This document shows, piece by piece, positions 51,070 to 61,334 of a DNA stretch of 64,000 bases. Source of the stretch: Eulemur rufifrons (Eukaryota > Chordata > Mammalia > Primates > Lemuridae). Location of the stretch: NCBI RefSeq assembly GCF_041146395.1, contig NC_091002.1, forward strand, positions 3,962,501-4,026,500, read 5' to 3'. A program made the position numbers and the translations under genes. The stretch's first letter is position 1. Each line of letters opens with the position of its first letter. The notes under the pieces are model-generated. The model ran no database searches. It was not told where the DNA came from and saw nothing but the letters and a program-made list of their open reading frames with translations.

Positions 51070-51740
51070 AGGCATGGCCTGGACACACGCCTCACAGGCA
51101 GGACAGAAGCACAGAAACTGCCTTGCCTCGCACGCCAGCCACATCTGAACATCCCTCTGGCCTGGATTTATTAACTTGAAAATATTCCCCCCTGTGGCCT
51201 TTCAACTTCTCTCCTCTCTTCTGGCATCCAGTCACTGCCTGGCTGGCCTGAAAACAGACCCAGTTGGCCAGAAATTAGAGTGGGTGCCCCTCCCGCCATG
51301 CGTGGCTGCTGGGAAATATTGAAACACAGAACTTCAGGTGCACTGGTTTCAGCTTGGAATAGGGCTCCACTTCATTTCTCTGTCGGGGGGAGGAGGGATC
51401 GTTCATTCCTTCCTTCCTTCATTCTAAAAGGATGTGCGCGGAGCCCACTCCCGGTGGCTCTGGTGCAGCACAAATCCGTGTCCTCCAGAGGGAGGGGTGT
51501 CAGGCTGGCCCCGTGAGAGATGCTCCCAAATTTCTAACGGGCTGTGCCCACGAGGGGTGCTCTGCGGGGCTGCCGGGCGTTTGACGAGATGACGGACGAA
51601 CCTGCGCCTGGCACACTCAGGGAACGCCAGCTCCCTAAGGCTGACACCTTTTTAGTGCCGACACGTTTTCTTTTCTTTTAATCATTTTTGATGAGAATCT
51701 TTCCAAAATGCATCATACAATTTTCTGGGAGTAAAGGGGC
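51070..51740. other. Unique spacer with an AT patch and TTCC tract
   Basis: CATTCCTTCCTTCCTTCATT at 51,404-51,424 may be a reversed L2 tail. AT-rich 51,640-51,735 (TTTTCTTTTCTTTTAATCAT TTTTG) fits no family. No exon recognised. Confidence 0.35.
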
Positions 51741-51744
51741 AGCT

Positions 51745-51875
51745 TAGTGGTTGCCGAGTGTGTCCACCGTCTCCTTGTCTGTCGAGTGGGGATAAGGGGT
51801 CTAGTGCATGGGCTGCTGGGAGCTTTAGAAGGACAGTGTAGCTGGACCCAGCAGGTGCAGCGCCCGCCTGGGAAA
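51745..51875 (+). repeat. MIR SINE, degenerate
   Basis: GCTTAGTGGTTGCCGAG, CCGTCTCCTTGTCTGTCGAG TGGGGATAAGG and GAGCTTTAGAAGGACAG resemble the MIR 5' start and centre with an internal gap. Confidence 0.5.
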
Positions 51876-51879
51876 CAAA

Positions 51880-52420
51880 TCACAGCGGCGTGATTGTTAC
51901 GGTTTCCACAACTCAGGGTCAGCGTCAGGAGCCTGAGGGCCGAGCTGCAGGGATAAGGGCTTTGGTCACAGGCACCTTCCTAGCTAGCTAACGTGTGCAG
52001 ATCCAGCTGATCAAGTACTAGAGGTGCTTGATCCTGTCATGCTAGGCTCAGGACTGGGCCCCGGAGACCACCTGGGGTCACCTGGTCTCTGCCCTGTGAT
52101 GCTGCCGGGAGCCCGGGCAGCATAAAGGGGCCAAGTGGCCCCGACCAAGACCAAGTGCGGTTTGCAGAGCTCGCCTCCTGCAGAGTCGGGAGGCAGCCGT
52201 CACTTCCTGCTGCTCTTTGTGTATCTGCCTCTGGAAGCTCTCCCCCGGCCACGTCATGCTTCTGTTGCCCTGTGGTCTAGAGACCTGGATGGCCAACTTA
52301 CTAGTGTCGTAAGCAAACTAAATAGCCTCTGAGCGAGGGGTTGAGCAGTGCCCCAGTAACCAAGGTGCATAAACTTCGATGTGGGATACGGTGACATTAT
52401 TGTGCTTCTCTCCAGGGTCT
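51880..52420. other. Unique spacer
   Basis: No repeat or exon recognised. GATCAAGTACTAGAGGTGCT TGATCC at 52,009-52,034 is a short imperfect palindrome (GATCAAG...CTTGATC). Confidence 0.35.
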
Positions 52421-52424
52421 GACT

Positions 52425-52580
52425 CATTGATTCACCCATTCATCCATTCATCAAACCTACATTGAGCACCAACTCTGTGTCAAAACCCTGGGATTCCTGG
52501 TCCCTGTTGCAGGAACGCAAGATCAAGTGCGTCCAGACAAGTGCCCCACTCGAGGTTTGGAGGGTGTGAGGCTCAGGGGG
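52425..52580 (-). repeat. L2 LINE 3' end, reverse orientation
   Basis: GATTCACCCATTCATCCATT CATCAAACCTACATTGAGCA CCAACTCTGTGTC then GTCCCTGTTGCAGGAACGC is reversed L2 terminus. Confidence 0.78.
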
Positions 52581-52584
52581 GAAT

Positions 52585-53135
52585 AACTCTTCTCATACCA
52601 CATAACGGAAGGAGCTTCCGTCAGATACCAGAAAACGATGCCGGTGTCTCCGTGTGAGCCGAGCGGCACTGTTCCAAGTTCCCTTCCAGCTGCCAGCCCC
52701 CTTGGAGCCTCTGTGACTCCCCGAAGCCCTGGGAAGGTGCTGGGGGGCGTTGCCACTTGAGTCCCACTCTGCCGGGCGGTGCGTCTAATCTTCTGGAGTG
52801 TGCTGAGATGTTGTGGGGCCATGGAAAAGAATCGCTGCTTCTCGGAAGGGCAGCCTGCCTGTGCCCTGGGCCGGGGGCCTGGGACCCCCATCTCATGCTG
52901 CCCCTACCAGCCGACAAGGCGAGTGAGGCCGCAGCTCCAGCTAGGGGCAGGTGTCCTCTCGCCGGCTGAATGGGCTTTATGCTTGTCTGTTCCATCCATC
53001 CCCTGAACACAAACCATCTCCTCCTTGGGGGCCCTGCATCTGGGGAGGGGTGGGAGCCCCTCCTGCCTCCCCTTTCCCCAGGCATGGGAAATGCACTGGG
53101 ACTAGGTGGGCCTGGTTCTCAGTCCACAGAACTGA
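52585..53135. other. Unique spacer
   Basis: No repeat or exon recognised. Confidence 0.35.
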
Positions 53136-53139
53136 CGCA

Positions 53140-53300
53140 GCAGCCAGGGAGCTTCCTAAAACCACTTCCCTGCTTGGAAGCTTCCAGCCTTCCCTGGACT
53201 TCCAGATGAAATGCAAGCTCCTGAATGCGGCTTAGGAGGCGGCCAGAGCTGACCTCATCTCTGTCTACTTCCCCCTCTGGAACTTTCTCTCCAGCCACAC
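53140..53300 (+). repeat. L2 LINE 3' fragment
   Basis: CCAGATGAAATGCAAGCTCC TGAATGCGGCTTAGGAGGCG GCCAGAGCTGACC and CCCCCTCTGGAACTTTCTCT CCAGCCACACC match forward L2 (aaatccaaactcctta…catggc…tctccagcc). Confidence 0.6.
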
Positions 53301-53334
53301 CCGATGGAGACATCCATTCATCTTGTGCCAGAGC

Positions 53335-53475
53335 CTGTGCTAAGAGTTGAATGCATGGATGTCTTCTACCCCTGCGGGGAAACCGAGGCGCAGAGAGGCT
53401 AAATAACGCCCCTAAGGTCATACAGCCCATAGTGGTGGGGCCAGGGTTGGAAGGGAAGTCATGTGGCTCTGAATC
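53335..53475 (-). repeat. MIR SINE
   Basis: CCTGTGCTAAGAGTTGAATG C, CCCTGCGGGGAAACCGAGGC GCAGAGAGGCTAAATAACGC, AGGTCATACAGCCCATAGTG G and GGGTTGGAAGGG are reversed MIR. Confidence 0.82.
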
Positions 53476-53479
53476 CGGT

Positions 53480-53795
53480 GACCAGGGGGCTGCACTGTCC
53501 ACACTGGAATGACCACGTGGCTGTTTCCTGCTTTGGGGCCTTTAAACATCTCAGCTATGTTAACTCTTCCTCCTCCAGCCCCAGGGCAGGCGAGGTCTGC
53601 AGGAGGCTTTCCCTGGCCCCCGGCCTGGTGAGGGTCCTTGGGCTCCCTTCCCTGTGTATGGAGGGTGGGTGGGCGGTGAGGGGAGGTGGATGGGGGGTGG
53701 GTGAGTGGAGATCCTTTCCTTGCCTCCTAAAACCCAGTGTGAACGTTCCTGCCGTGAGCTGGGAGGAAGGGCCTGAAGCTTGGAAGAGGGGAGGG
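53480..53795. other. Unique left flank of the G-rich minisatellite
   Basis: Mixed sequence that becomes G-rich from 53,660 (GGAGGGTGGGTGGGCGGTGA GGGG). No exon recognised; open frames enter the satellite from here only because the satellite has no stops. Confidence 0.4.
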
Positions 53796-54780
53796 AAGGC
53801 AGGGCAGGGGCACGGGCAGGGCCACGGGCAGGGGCAGGGGCAGGGGCAGGGGCACGGCAGGGCCACGGGCAGGGGCAGGGGCAGGGGCACGGCAGGGCCA
53901 CGGGCAGGGGCAGGGGCAGGGGCACGGCAGGGCCACGGGCAGGGCCACGGGCAGGGGCACGGGCAGGGCCACGGGCAGGGGCACGGGCAGGGGCAGGGGC
54001 ACGGCAGGGCCACGGGCAGGGGCAGGGGCAGGGCCACGGGCAGGGGCAGGGGCAGGGGCACGGCAGGGCCACGGGCAGGGGCAGGGGCAGGGGCACGGCA
54101 GGGCCACGGGCAGGGGCACGGCAGGGCCACGGGCAGGGGCAGGGGCAGGGGCACGGCAGGGCCACGGGCAGGGGCAGGGGCAGGGGCAGGGGCAGGGGCA
54201 CGGCAGGGGCAGGGGCAGGGGCAGGGGCAGGGGCACGGCAGGGCCACGGGCAGGGGCAGGGGCAGGGGCACGGCAGGGCCACGGGCAGGGGCACGGCAGG
54301 GCCACGGGCAGGGGCACGGCAGGGGCACGGGCAGGGGCACGGGCAGGGGCACGGCAGGGCCACGGGCAGGGGCACGGGCAGGGGCACGGGCAGGGGCACG
54401 GCAGGGCCACGGGCAGGGGCACGGCAGGGCCACGGGCAGGGCCACGGGCAGGGGCACGGGCAGGGGCACGGCAGGGCCACGGGCAGGGGCAGGGGCAGGG
54501 GCAGGGGCAGGGCCACGGGCAGGGGCACGGGCAGGGGCACGGCAGGGCCACGGGCAGGGGCAGGGGCAGGGGCACGGCAGGGCCACGGGCAGGGGCACGG
54601 CAGGGCCACGGGCAGGGACACGGCAGGGCCACGGGCAGGGGCACGGGCAGGGGCACGGCAGGGCCACGGGCAGGGGCAGGGGCAGGGGCAGGGGCAGGGC
54701 CATGGGCAGGGGCACGGGCAGGGGCACGGCAGGGCCACGGGCAGGGGCAGGGGCAGGGGCAGGGCCACGGGCAGGGGCAC

Positions 54781-55000
54781 GGGCAGGGACACGGCAGGGC
54801 CACGGGCAGGGCCACGGCAGGGCCACGGGCAGGGCCACGGGCAGGGCCATGGGCAGGGGCACGGGCAGGGCCACGGCAGGGCCACGGGCAGGGCCACGGC
54901 AGGGCCACGGCAGGGCCATGGGCAGGGGCACGGGCAGGGCCACGGCAGGGCCACGGGCAGGGCCACGGCAGGGCCACGGCAGGGCCATGGGCAGGGGCAC
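54781..55000. repeat. 69-bp higher-order repeat inside the G-rich minisatellite
   Basis: The single T of CCATGGG recurs at 54,850, 54,919 and 54,988, exactly 69 bases apart, with matching hexamer order between. This is a local duplication of a multi-hexamer block. Confidence 0.85.
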
Positions 55001-55626
55001 GGGCAGGGACACGGCAGGGCCACGGCAGGGCCATGGGCAGGGGCACGGGCAGGGACACGGCAGGGCCACGGGCAGGGCCACGGCAGGGCCATGGGCAGGG
55101 GCACGGGCAGGGACACGGCAGGGCCACGGGCAGGGGCAGGGGCACGGGCAGGGGCACGGCAGGGGCAGGGGCAGGGGCAGGGTCAGGGGCACGGGCAGGG
55201 GCACGGCAGGGGCAGGGGCAGGGGCAGGGGCACAGCAGGGGCACGGCAGGGGCACGGCAGGGGCACGGGCAGGGGCAGGGGCAGGGGCACGGCAGGGGCA
55301 CGGCAGGGACACGGCAGGGCCATGGGCAGGGGCAGGGGCAGGGCCACGGGCAGGGGCAGGGGCAGGGGCAGGGGCACGGCAGGGCCACGGGCAGGGCCAT
55401 GGGCAGGGGCAGGGGCAGGGGCACGGCAGGGCCATGGGCAGGGCCACGGGCAGGGGCAGGGGCAGGGGCAGGGGCAGGGGCAGGGCCATGGGCAGGGCCA
55501 TGGGCAGGGACACGGCAGGGCCATGGGCAGGGGCACGGCAGGGGCAGGGGCAGGGACACGGCAGGGCCATGGGCAGGGGCAGGGGCAGGGCCATGGGCAG
55601 GGGCAGGGGCAGGGCCATGGGCAGGG

Positions 55627-55790
55627 GCAGGGGCAGGGGCACGGGCAGGGGCACGGCAGGGGCATGGGCAGGGCCATGGGCAGGGTCAGGGGCAGGGGCA
55701 CGGGCAGGGGCACGGCAGGGGCATGGGCAGGGCCATGGGCAGGGTCAGGGGCAGGGGCACGGGCAGGGGCACGGCAGGGGCATGGGCAGG
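55627..55790. repeat. 59-bp higher-order repeat inside the G-rich minisatellite
   Basis: The rare GGTCAGG word occurs at 55,684-55,690 and 55,743-55,749, 59 bases apart, each preceded by the same order of CACGGG, CACGGCA, GGCATGGG and CCATGGG blocks. A third, partial copy follows. A separate GGTCAGG at 55,181 is outside this unit. Confidence 0.85.
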
Positions 55791-56244
55791 GGCAGGGGCA
55801 GGGGCAGGGGCACGGGCAGGGGCAGGGGCAGGGCCATGGGCAGGGCCATGGGCAGGGGCAGGGCCATGGGCAGGGGCAGGGGCAGGGGCACGGGCAGGGG
55901 CAGGGGCAGGGGCACGGGCAGGGGCAGGGGCAGGGCCATGGGCAGGGCCATGGGCAGGGGCACGGCAGGGCCATGGGCAGGGGCACGGCAGGGCCATGGG
56001 CAGGGGCACGGCAGGGCCATGGGCAGGGGCACGGCAGGGCCATGGGCAGGGGCAGGGGCAGGGGCACGGGCAGGGCCATGGGCAGGGGCACGGCAGGGCC
56101 ATGGGCAGGGCCATGGGCAGGGGCACGGGCAGGGCCATGGGCAGGGGCAGGGGCAGGGCCATGGGCAGGGCCATGGGCAGGGGCACGGCAGGGCCATGGG
56201 CAGGGCCATGGGCAGGGGCACGGCAGGGCCATGGGCAGGGGCAC

Positions 56245-56865
56245 CTTCTTCACACAAACGCCCCACTGGGCAGGCGGAACTGGAAGCCGAAGGTTTCTGT
56301 GGGCCTGGCTGCATGTGCCTGGGCCGCAGGGGTAACCAGGCGTCCCGGGGAGAATGTGGAGCGTCAAGGATCAGAAAGGTCCCTTGGGTCTTGGAATTTC
56401 TGGGGCAAGCCAAGGTCTCGTTATCTGCCCACAGAAACTGGTGATTTGCTTGAAGGTCAGAGGAGAGATCATGAGACTAAGTTAGAGGAATGGATGGCTG
56501 TGTGTGGTCTCAAGGCCACTCCCTCCCACCCTGCACTCGGGCTTCTGGAAGCAAAAACAGCGCCCACCCGCCCACCACTCCTCCACCCACCCACGCTCCT
56601 CCATCCAGCAACCCACCCACCTGGGAGCCCCGCTGCCCAGACCAGCCCGAGTCACGTCGAGGCCTGCAGGGTCGTCAAGCCCAATCTCTCAGCCTCTGTG
56701 CCTCGGCCTTCCTGGCACCAGTAAATGAATCCTTTCCTGGAGCAGAAGTTCTCCCTAAATCCTTTCCTTTTAGAAAATTGTGCTCTGCCCTGGCAGGTGG
56801 CGCGAACGCGTGCTGTGCGCAGTCCCGGGCCTGTCCGACCCTGGCCCGACCCCTGCCCTTCAGCT
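56245..56865. other. Right flank of the minisatellite
   Basis: Unique sequence returns at CACCTTCTTCACACAAACG. A CCACC/CTCC-rich simple stretch lies at 56,560-56,635. No exon or known repeat recognised. Confidence 0.4.
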
Positions 56866-56869
56866 CTCG

Positions 56870-56968
56870 CGTCAGCCCCACTCTGGGCCTGAGGGGGCCG
56901 AGGCCCAGAGTGTGCAATGGCTTTGCCCGAGGTCGCCAGGAAGTAGATGTGGCGGCAGGACCTGACCC
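56870..56968 (-). repeat. MIR SINE centre
   Basis: GGCCGAGGCCCAGAGTGTGC AATGGCTTTGCCCGAGGTCG CCAGG reads as reversed MIR (actgaggcccagag…cttgcccaaggtcacac). Short. Confidence 0.5.
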
Positions 56969-57014
56969 CCCCCCTCTGTGGCAGCTCTTTTGCCTTCCTT
57001 GAACTTGTGCAGCA

Positions 57015-57165
57015 TGGTTGGGGCTGCCCTTGTGTGCTGGGTCGTGTTCATTCTCACGGCAGCCTCTGGGATAGCTACGCAGCCCATTGTGTGGGTGGGG
57101 AGACCGAGGCTCACTGAGGGTTGCTCAGGCCGTCCTGCTCTGGCTCCTGCAGCCTCTGCGATCTC
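57015..57165 (-). repeat. MIR SINE
   Basis: TTCATTCTCACGGCAGCCTC TGGGATAGC, CCCATTGTGTGGGTGGGGAG ACCGAGGCTCACTGAGGG and TTGCTCAGGC follow reversed MIR. Confidence 0.65.
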
Positions 57166-57169
57166 CCAC

Positions 57170-57590
57170 CTTCCTTTGCGGAGCACCGGCGTCCTGGCAG
57201 AGGCCCCGCCTGCAGCTGCAAATGCAGTTCAGCACCTCGGGGTGGGTGATGCAGGTTAGAGTCTCGGCGGGCAGCAGGCGCTGTGGCGGGACAGCTGTGC
57301 CAGGGAAGTTCGTCCTCCTGGCCGCCTGCACCTGGCTGCACGACCTGGGAAGTCCCGCCAGCCGCCCTCCTGCTGGCTCTCCTGCGGAATGCCCGGTGCA
57401 CGCTCCTCGGGGGCCTGGATCTCCTCATCTGTGCACTGGTGCTTTGGACCCAAGGTGGCTGAGAGCTCCCAGCGGGAGATGGCGCAGCTCTGCAGGATCT
57501 GGGCAGGGGGGCGGGAGAGGCAGGGGCGCATCTGAGCACACCTCGGCTCCCCTCGTCAGCGCCTCACCGTGGGTAGGCAGTGGGCCCAAT
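57170..57590. other. GC-rich spacer
   Basis: CTGGATCTCCTCATCTGTGC near 57,416 is a MIR-like word without flanking support. Nothing else recognised. Confidence 0.35.
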
Positions 57591-57594
57591 GGGT

Positions 57595-57700
57595 AAGCCC
57601 GTGTGACCGATGAAGACACCGAGGTGCAAAGAGGCTCAGAACTTGCTGAAGTTTGCAGAGCAGTGGCAGAGCCCGGCCCTGTCCGTCATCTGCAGCCCAA
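57595..57700 (-). repeat. MIR SINE fragment
   Basis: GTGTGACCGATGAAGACACC GAGGTGCAAAGAGGCTCAGA ACTTGCTGAAG and CAGTGGCAGAGCCCGG match reversed MIR. Confidence 0.65.
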
Positions 57701-57704
57701 GCTC

Positions 57705-58665
57705 ACCCTGGGGCTGGCAGGAGGTGTTGCCGTCGACAGCGTGAGTCCCCACCTTGAGAAGAGCCGCATGGGCATCTCGGGGCGTCTCACGCTGCAGCCC
57801 TCCCTCCCTCCCGCCGAGCAGCCAAGTCTGACCGCATCGCCGACGCCGATGTCTGCCTGGTGGGGACTTTGTTCATGGAGACGGGGTTTCATAATCATGA
57901 ACTTCTCAGGTGTCATAGGGCTTTGCCTCTAGTTCTAAATTGGGGTGGGGGTGAAGGCCAGGACGCTTATGATACCCCAAGCAAGTTGTTTACGAGGAAG
58001 GCAATTTCCAACTGGCGGGAACCACCCACGGTCCACTTAGCGCTCCCTTCCCCAGAGTTCTAGCTCTGCCTGTCCGGTGATTTAATCAGGGCAAGCTGCC
58101 AGTTTTACAAGGGTGAGGTCCCAACACACCTGCGTTTCAGAGATCAGCGACATCCCCTGCTTCCCTCAGCAGGCATTGCCAAGCGTGTCAGCTGTGTGGG
58201 CCTGGCACGCTCACTCGTGGGGCCCGCTGTCCTCGGACGGGACAGGTTCCGCCAGAGCGCGGGCGCAGCCTCACTTCGAGCTCTGCCTTTGCCTTTCAAG
58301 CAGAATGAATCGTCTGGATGCAGGTGCCGGTAAAGGAGCCCGAGAGCTGGCTGACCTGCAAGGGGTCTGACCCGGGGATTGCCTGCTCCCAAGTCCTCAG
58401 AGGGGCTTGAGAAGTGAGCTGAAGCCTGGCGCTCCGAGAGCTGGCTTCTGAAAGCCCTGCAGGGCTGGCCACCGCTGGGAAGCCAGCAATTGGCAAGTCC
58501 CCGTCCACGGAACCACCTTGCTGGGCACCATCCACCCCTGCAAGACGGGTACCTCACACGCCGCCTCTCTCCTCCTAAATTGGGTTTTGCTCAAGTGGTT
58601 CAGCTTGAGGAGCTGGAATCCCAGCTGTGATCCCAGCTGTCTGCAAGGAGCCCTGGAAACATAGT
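57705..58665. other. Unique spacer
   Basis: No repeat or exon recognised. Confidence 0.35.
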
Positions 58666-58667
58666 TT

Positions 58668-59030
58668 AAATATTCTTCTTTGTTGATTTGATACACTCCT
58701 TCCCCTCCATTTTTGGGGCGTTGTTCAAAAAGAGGAAGTGAGATGGCTTACAAAGACATGAAAACAGTGTAAAAATAAAATCAGCAAAAAATAAAGGCAA
58801 AATCCGAGAGAGCTACGGACAGGCTCAGCACGTACAATGCTCGCGGTGTTGCTACAGGTGGGCCGTAGATTGGGCTCTGAGCTTCCCAGAAGCAAAGTAA
58901 AGAGGGAAAGATGACTAGAGAAAAGTAAAGCAGGTGCTCGGGAAACGTTTCTGGGCTGAATGGTGACAGCGGTGGTTGGGGTGGGCCCACATCCTTGCAG
59001 TAAATGCGGGGCAGTTTAGTTTAGCTATTA
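58668..59030. promoter_or_regulatory. AT-rich island, candidate conserved non-coding element
   Basis: GTTTAAATATTCTTCTTTGT TGATTTG, CAGTGTAAAAATAAAATCAG C and AGTAAAGAGGGAAAG occur in an AT-leaning non-repetitive stretch. No family recognised. Confidence 0.3.
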
Positions 59031-59430
59031 CTTACAATGACTCAAAATGCAGTTTGGTGGCTTAATCTCCAAACCTAATTCACGAGGATGTCTCTGCCAG
59101 AAACCAAGACGGCCAGTTCCGGGGCACCTCTCTACACAAGGAAGGGGTGACGCGGGCCTCCACACTTGACGACAACAGGTTTCAGCATCCAGCCCCGAGT
59201 TGCGCTGGAAGGAGGGTCGAGCCAGACACGGATCTGCTGTGCTGGGGAAACAGATGAGGGGGACATTCTGTCTACTTGAAGACCTGTTGTGGGTGATGTT
59301 TGTATTTATAGTTAACAGCACAAACCAAAAATAAAAATTTGGGGAAAAATGTCTAATTCTGGACACTCCTCCCCCCATTAATCCGCCGTGTTGCATTGTT
59401 CCAGCCCAATGCGCAGTCGGCGGCGGGGAG
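59031..59430. promoter_or_regulatory. AT-rich islands, candidate conserved non-coding element
   Basis: Two AT-rich parts, 59,015-59,080 (TTAGTTTAGCTATTACTTAC AATG, CTTAATCTCC) and 59,290-59,400 (TTTGTATTTATAGTTAACAG, CAAAAATAAAAATTTGGGG, CCATTAATCCGCCGTG), flank a mixed segment. TTAATCC and TATTTATAG words are present. Function inferred. Confidence 0.33.
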
Positions 59431-59434
59431 ACCT

Positions 59435-60150
59435 CGCAGTTCCTCTCCACTCCCCGCTGATTTTAAACCTCAGACCTCAGACCTCAAACCTTTCCTCCTA
59501 AACACTCGCTGGACTCAGACCAAACGGCTGTCTGCTGTGGCTCCTGACACCTTGGGAACATTCCCGGAGCTATGAAGTATCAGTCTGGTATTCGGGGCTC
59601 TCCGCCTCCTTTTTGGGTGGCATTACTCATATTCCCTAAGGACGGGAGTCCAAACTCAGGCACAGAGAGCAGCAAAGATGGCCCGGCTGTCCACACTTGC
59701 TGCGGCAGCTTCATCCCTGGCACCCACAGAAAAACAGGGACTGGACACCCAGGAAGTCACCCGTTTCCACTGTGCCCATCTAGGAGGGGGAGCGCTGGGT
59801 GTCAGTGTTTTCATCAGCGCTTTAAAGAAACGCCTGCGTTCTTGAGAGGTGGCGGTGGAGGGACTGGACCAATCTCAACCTTTGAAATTTCCAGGGTTTG
59901 GAAACTGTGGTGACATTTCCAGAATTTATGTGAAAGAGTGTGTTCTTATTTGCTGTGGCAGAATGGGCATTTGGGGAGCGCCTCTCTTTTACTTCTTACG
60001 GCAGAAGGACACTGTCATCGCTCACTCGTGGGAGGAGGGACTGCACGTCGTTCTGGGAAGGCCTGTGTTTAGATGTGATGCTTGGGTCAGGATTCCCTGG
60101 GCAGTGTGTGTGGAAGTGTGCGCGAGTGTGTCGGGAGGGCAGGTGCTGGG
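59435..60150. other. Unique spacer
   Basis: A small direct repeat CCTCAGACCTCAGACCTCA lies at 59,467-59,486. No exon or dispersed repeat recognised. Confidence 0.35.
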
Positions 60151-60154
60151 ATCT

Positions 60155-60335
60155 GGTCCAACCATAGTTACGTAACTGCTCCATGCCTCAGTTTCCCTTT
60201 TGCAAAATGCAGCCATGGGTAGTACTGACTGAGGAATGAATGCACTGCAACGGTCGTGTGAATGATATGATCCACGCCCGCCGCTTGGCCAGAGCCTGGT
60301 GCCCAGTGACTCTCGGGAAGCGTCACTATCCAGCG
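60155..60335 (+). repeat. MIR SINE
   Basis: GTTACGTAACTGCTCCATGC CTCAGTTTCCCTTTTGCAAA ATGC, TGAATGATATGATCCACG and CAGAGCCTGGTGCCCAGTG follow forward MIR from its centre to the 3' end. Confidence 0.8.
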
Positions 60336-60339
60336 CAGC

Positions 60340-61330
60340 AGGTGTCCGACCAGAGCCGCAGCAGTGACTCAATGTGTGAACAAATAACTGAGCCAAACAG
60401 CCCGGCGCCAGAACTTAATTGGTCAAGTGTAAACCACAGAACAGTCGTGCCACAAATCCAAGTTGCTTGTCCAGCTGTGCCCTGTCCAGAGATCTCTGAA
60501 TTTTTGGAGCACAGCTTGGCGAAAGGAGATGTGTGATAAAACCCGGCAGAGAACAACTGGAGGCCTGCAGCGTTCTCCGTGCTGCACAAAAGTGTTTTTC
60601 CTTGTGGGTCTCGCTGATGGAATCGGAGTGCGGGGTCACTCTCCTGACAGCTTGCGCCCTGCTCTGAGATTGGGCTGCCGTTCCAGGGAGAAATCATTCT
60701 CTTTCGGGCGGACCCTTTTGCCTGTCCCAGCTTGTCCAACGACAGCAGCTGGCAGGCTGGCGAGCTGCCCTCATGTCTTTGTGGCCCTCTCATTCGGGTC
60801 TTGGGCGTCCACCTCTCCGGCCCGTGAACTCACCGTGGTCTGAGTTCAGCAGCTGCGCTCCGGACACCGTCTCCCTCCCTCCTGCCCCCACCCCCTGCCT
60901 CCTGCGCAGGGCTGTCTCCGCGTCTCTCCAGGCTCTGGGCTGAGAGATGCTAGAAATGTGTGCCAAGGACTCGCTGTGACGTGGTGACCGGCGTCTGCTC
61001 CAGGCCACATGGGCACATTCCAGTGTGCGCTGGGATCTCCACGCACCCACCCTGAAAGTGCCCCCTTACCACTCTGCCCACGGGGCTCCCGGGCAGACAG
61101 GAAACCCGACGTGGCCCCACCTTCGCCCCAGACTCACCCTCATCACACCTTGTTTCACCACTCTCGTCCTTCCCGTGTAACGCGGCCCCAGGCCACTTTT
61201 GTGGCTGTGTTCCCAGGCCCCACGGAAGGCCCGAGAGGGAGGCTGTCGCTACAGGTGGGAAGACACTGTCCGCACAGGTTGCTGTGCTTCTGTCTCTCGG
61301 GTACGTGGAGCCTTTGCCTCCAACACATGT
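60340..61330. other. Unique spacer
   Basis: CCAGAACTTAATTGGTCAAG and CGAAAGGAGATGTGTG near 60,408-60,535 may be part of a conserved non-coding block. The rest, to 61,330, is GC-rich with no exon recognised. Confidence 0.35.
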
Positions 61331-61334
61331 TTAA

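Larger units (their letters stand above)
53796..56244. repeat. 2.45-kb G-rich minisatellite built on GGGGCA
   Basis: The tract is made of GGGGCA hexamers mixed with GGGCAC, CGGCAGGG and GGGCCACGGGCA blocks. G-runs of three to four are separated by one or two bases almost continuously, so G-quadruplexes are expected on the plus strand and C-rich i-motif forms on the other. From 53,782 to 54,702 the plus strand has no T at all, so no stop codon can exist on either strand there; later T occurs only in CATGGG and GTCAGG contexts. Apparent proteins of 500-990 residues (Gly-Gln-Gly-His or Pro-Cys-Pro-Leu types) are therefore artefacts of composition. The CCACGGG variant fills the left, CCATGGG the right. 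Confidence 0.98.

Noticed and set aside
53463..56444. Apparent giant glycine-rich or proline-rich proteins on both strands
   Set aside because: The tract lacks stops because it lacks T (plus) and A (minus). All frames are open at once, residues follow hexamer composition, and no unique domain is attached.
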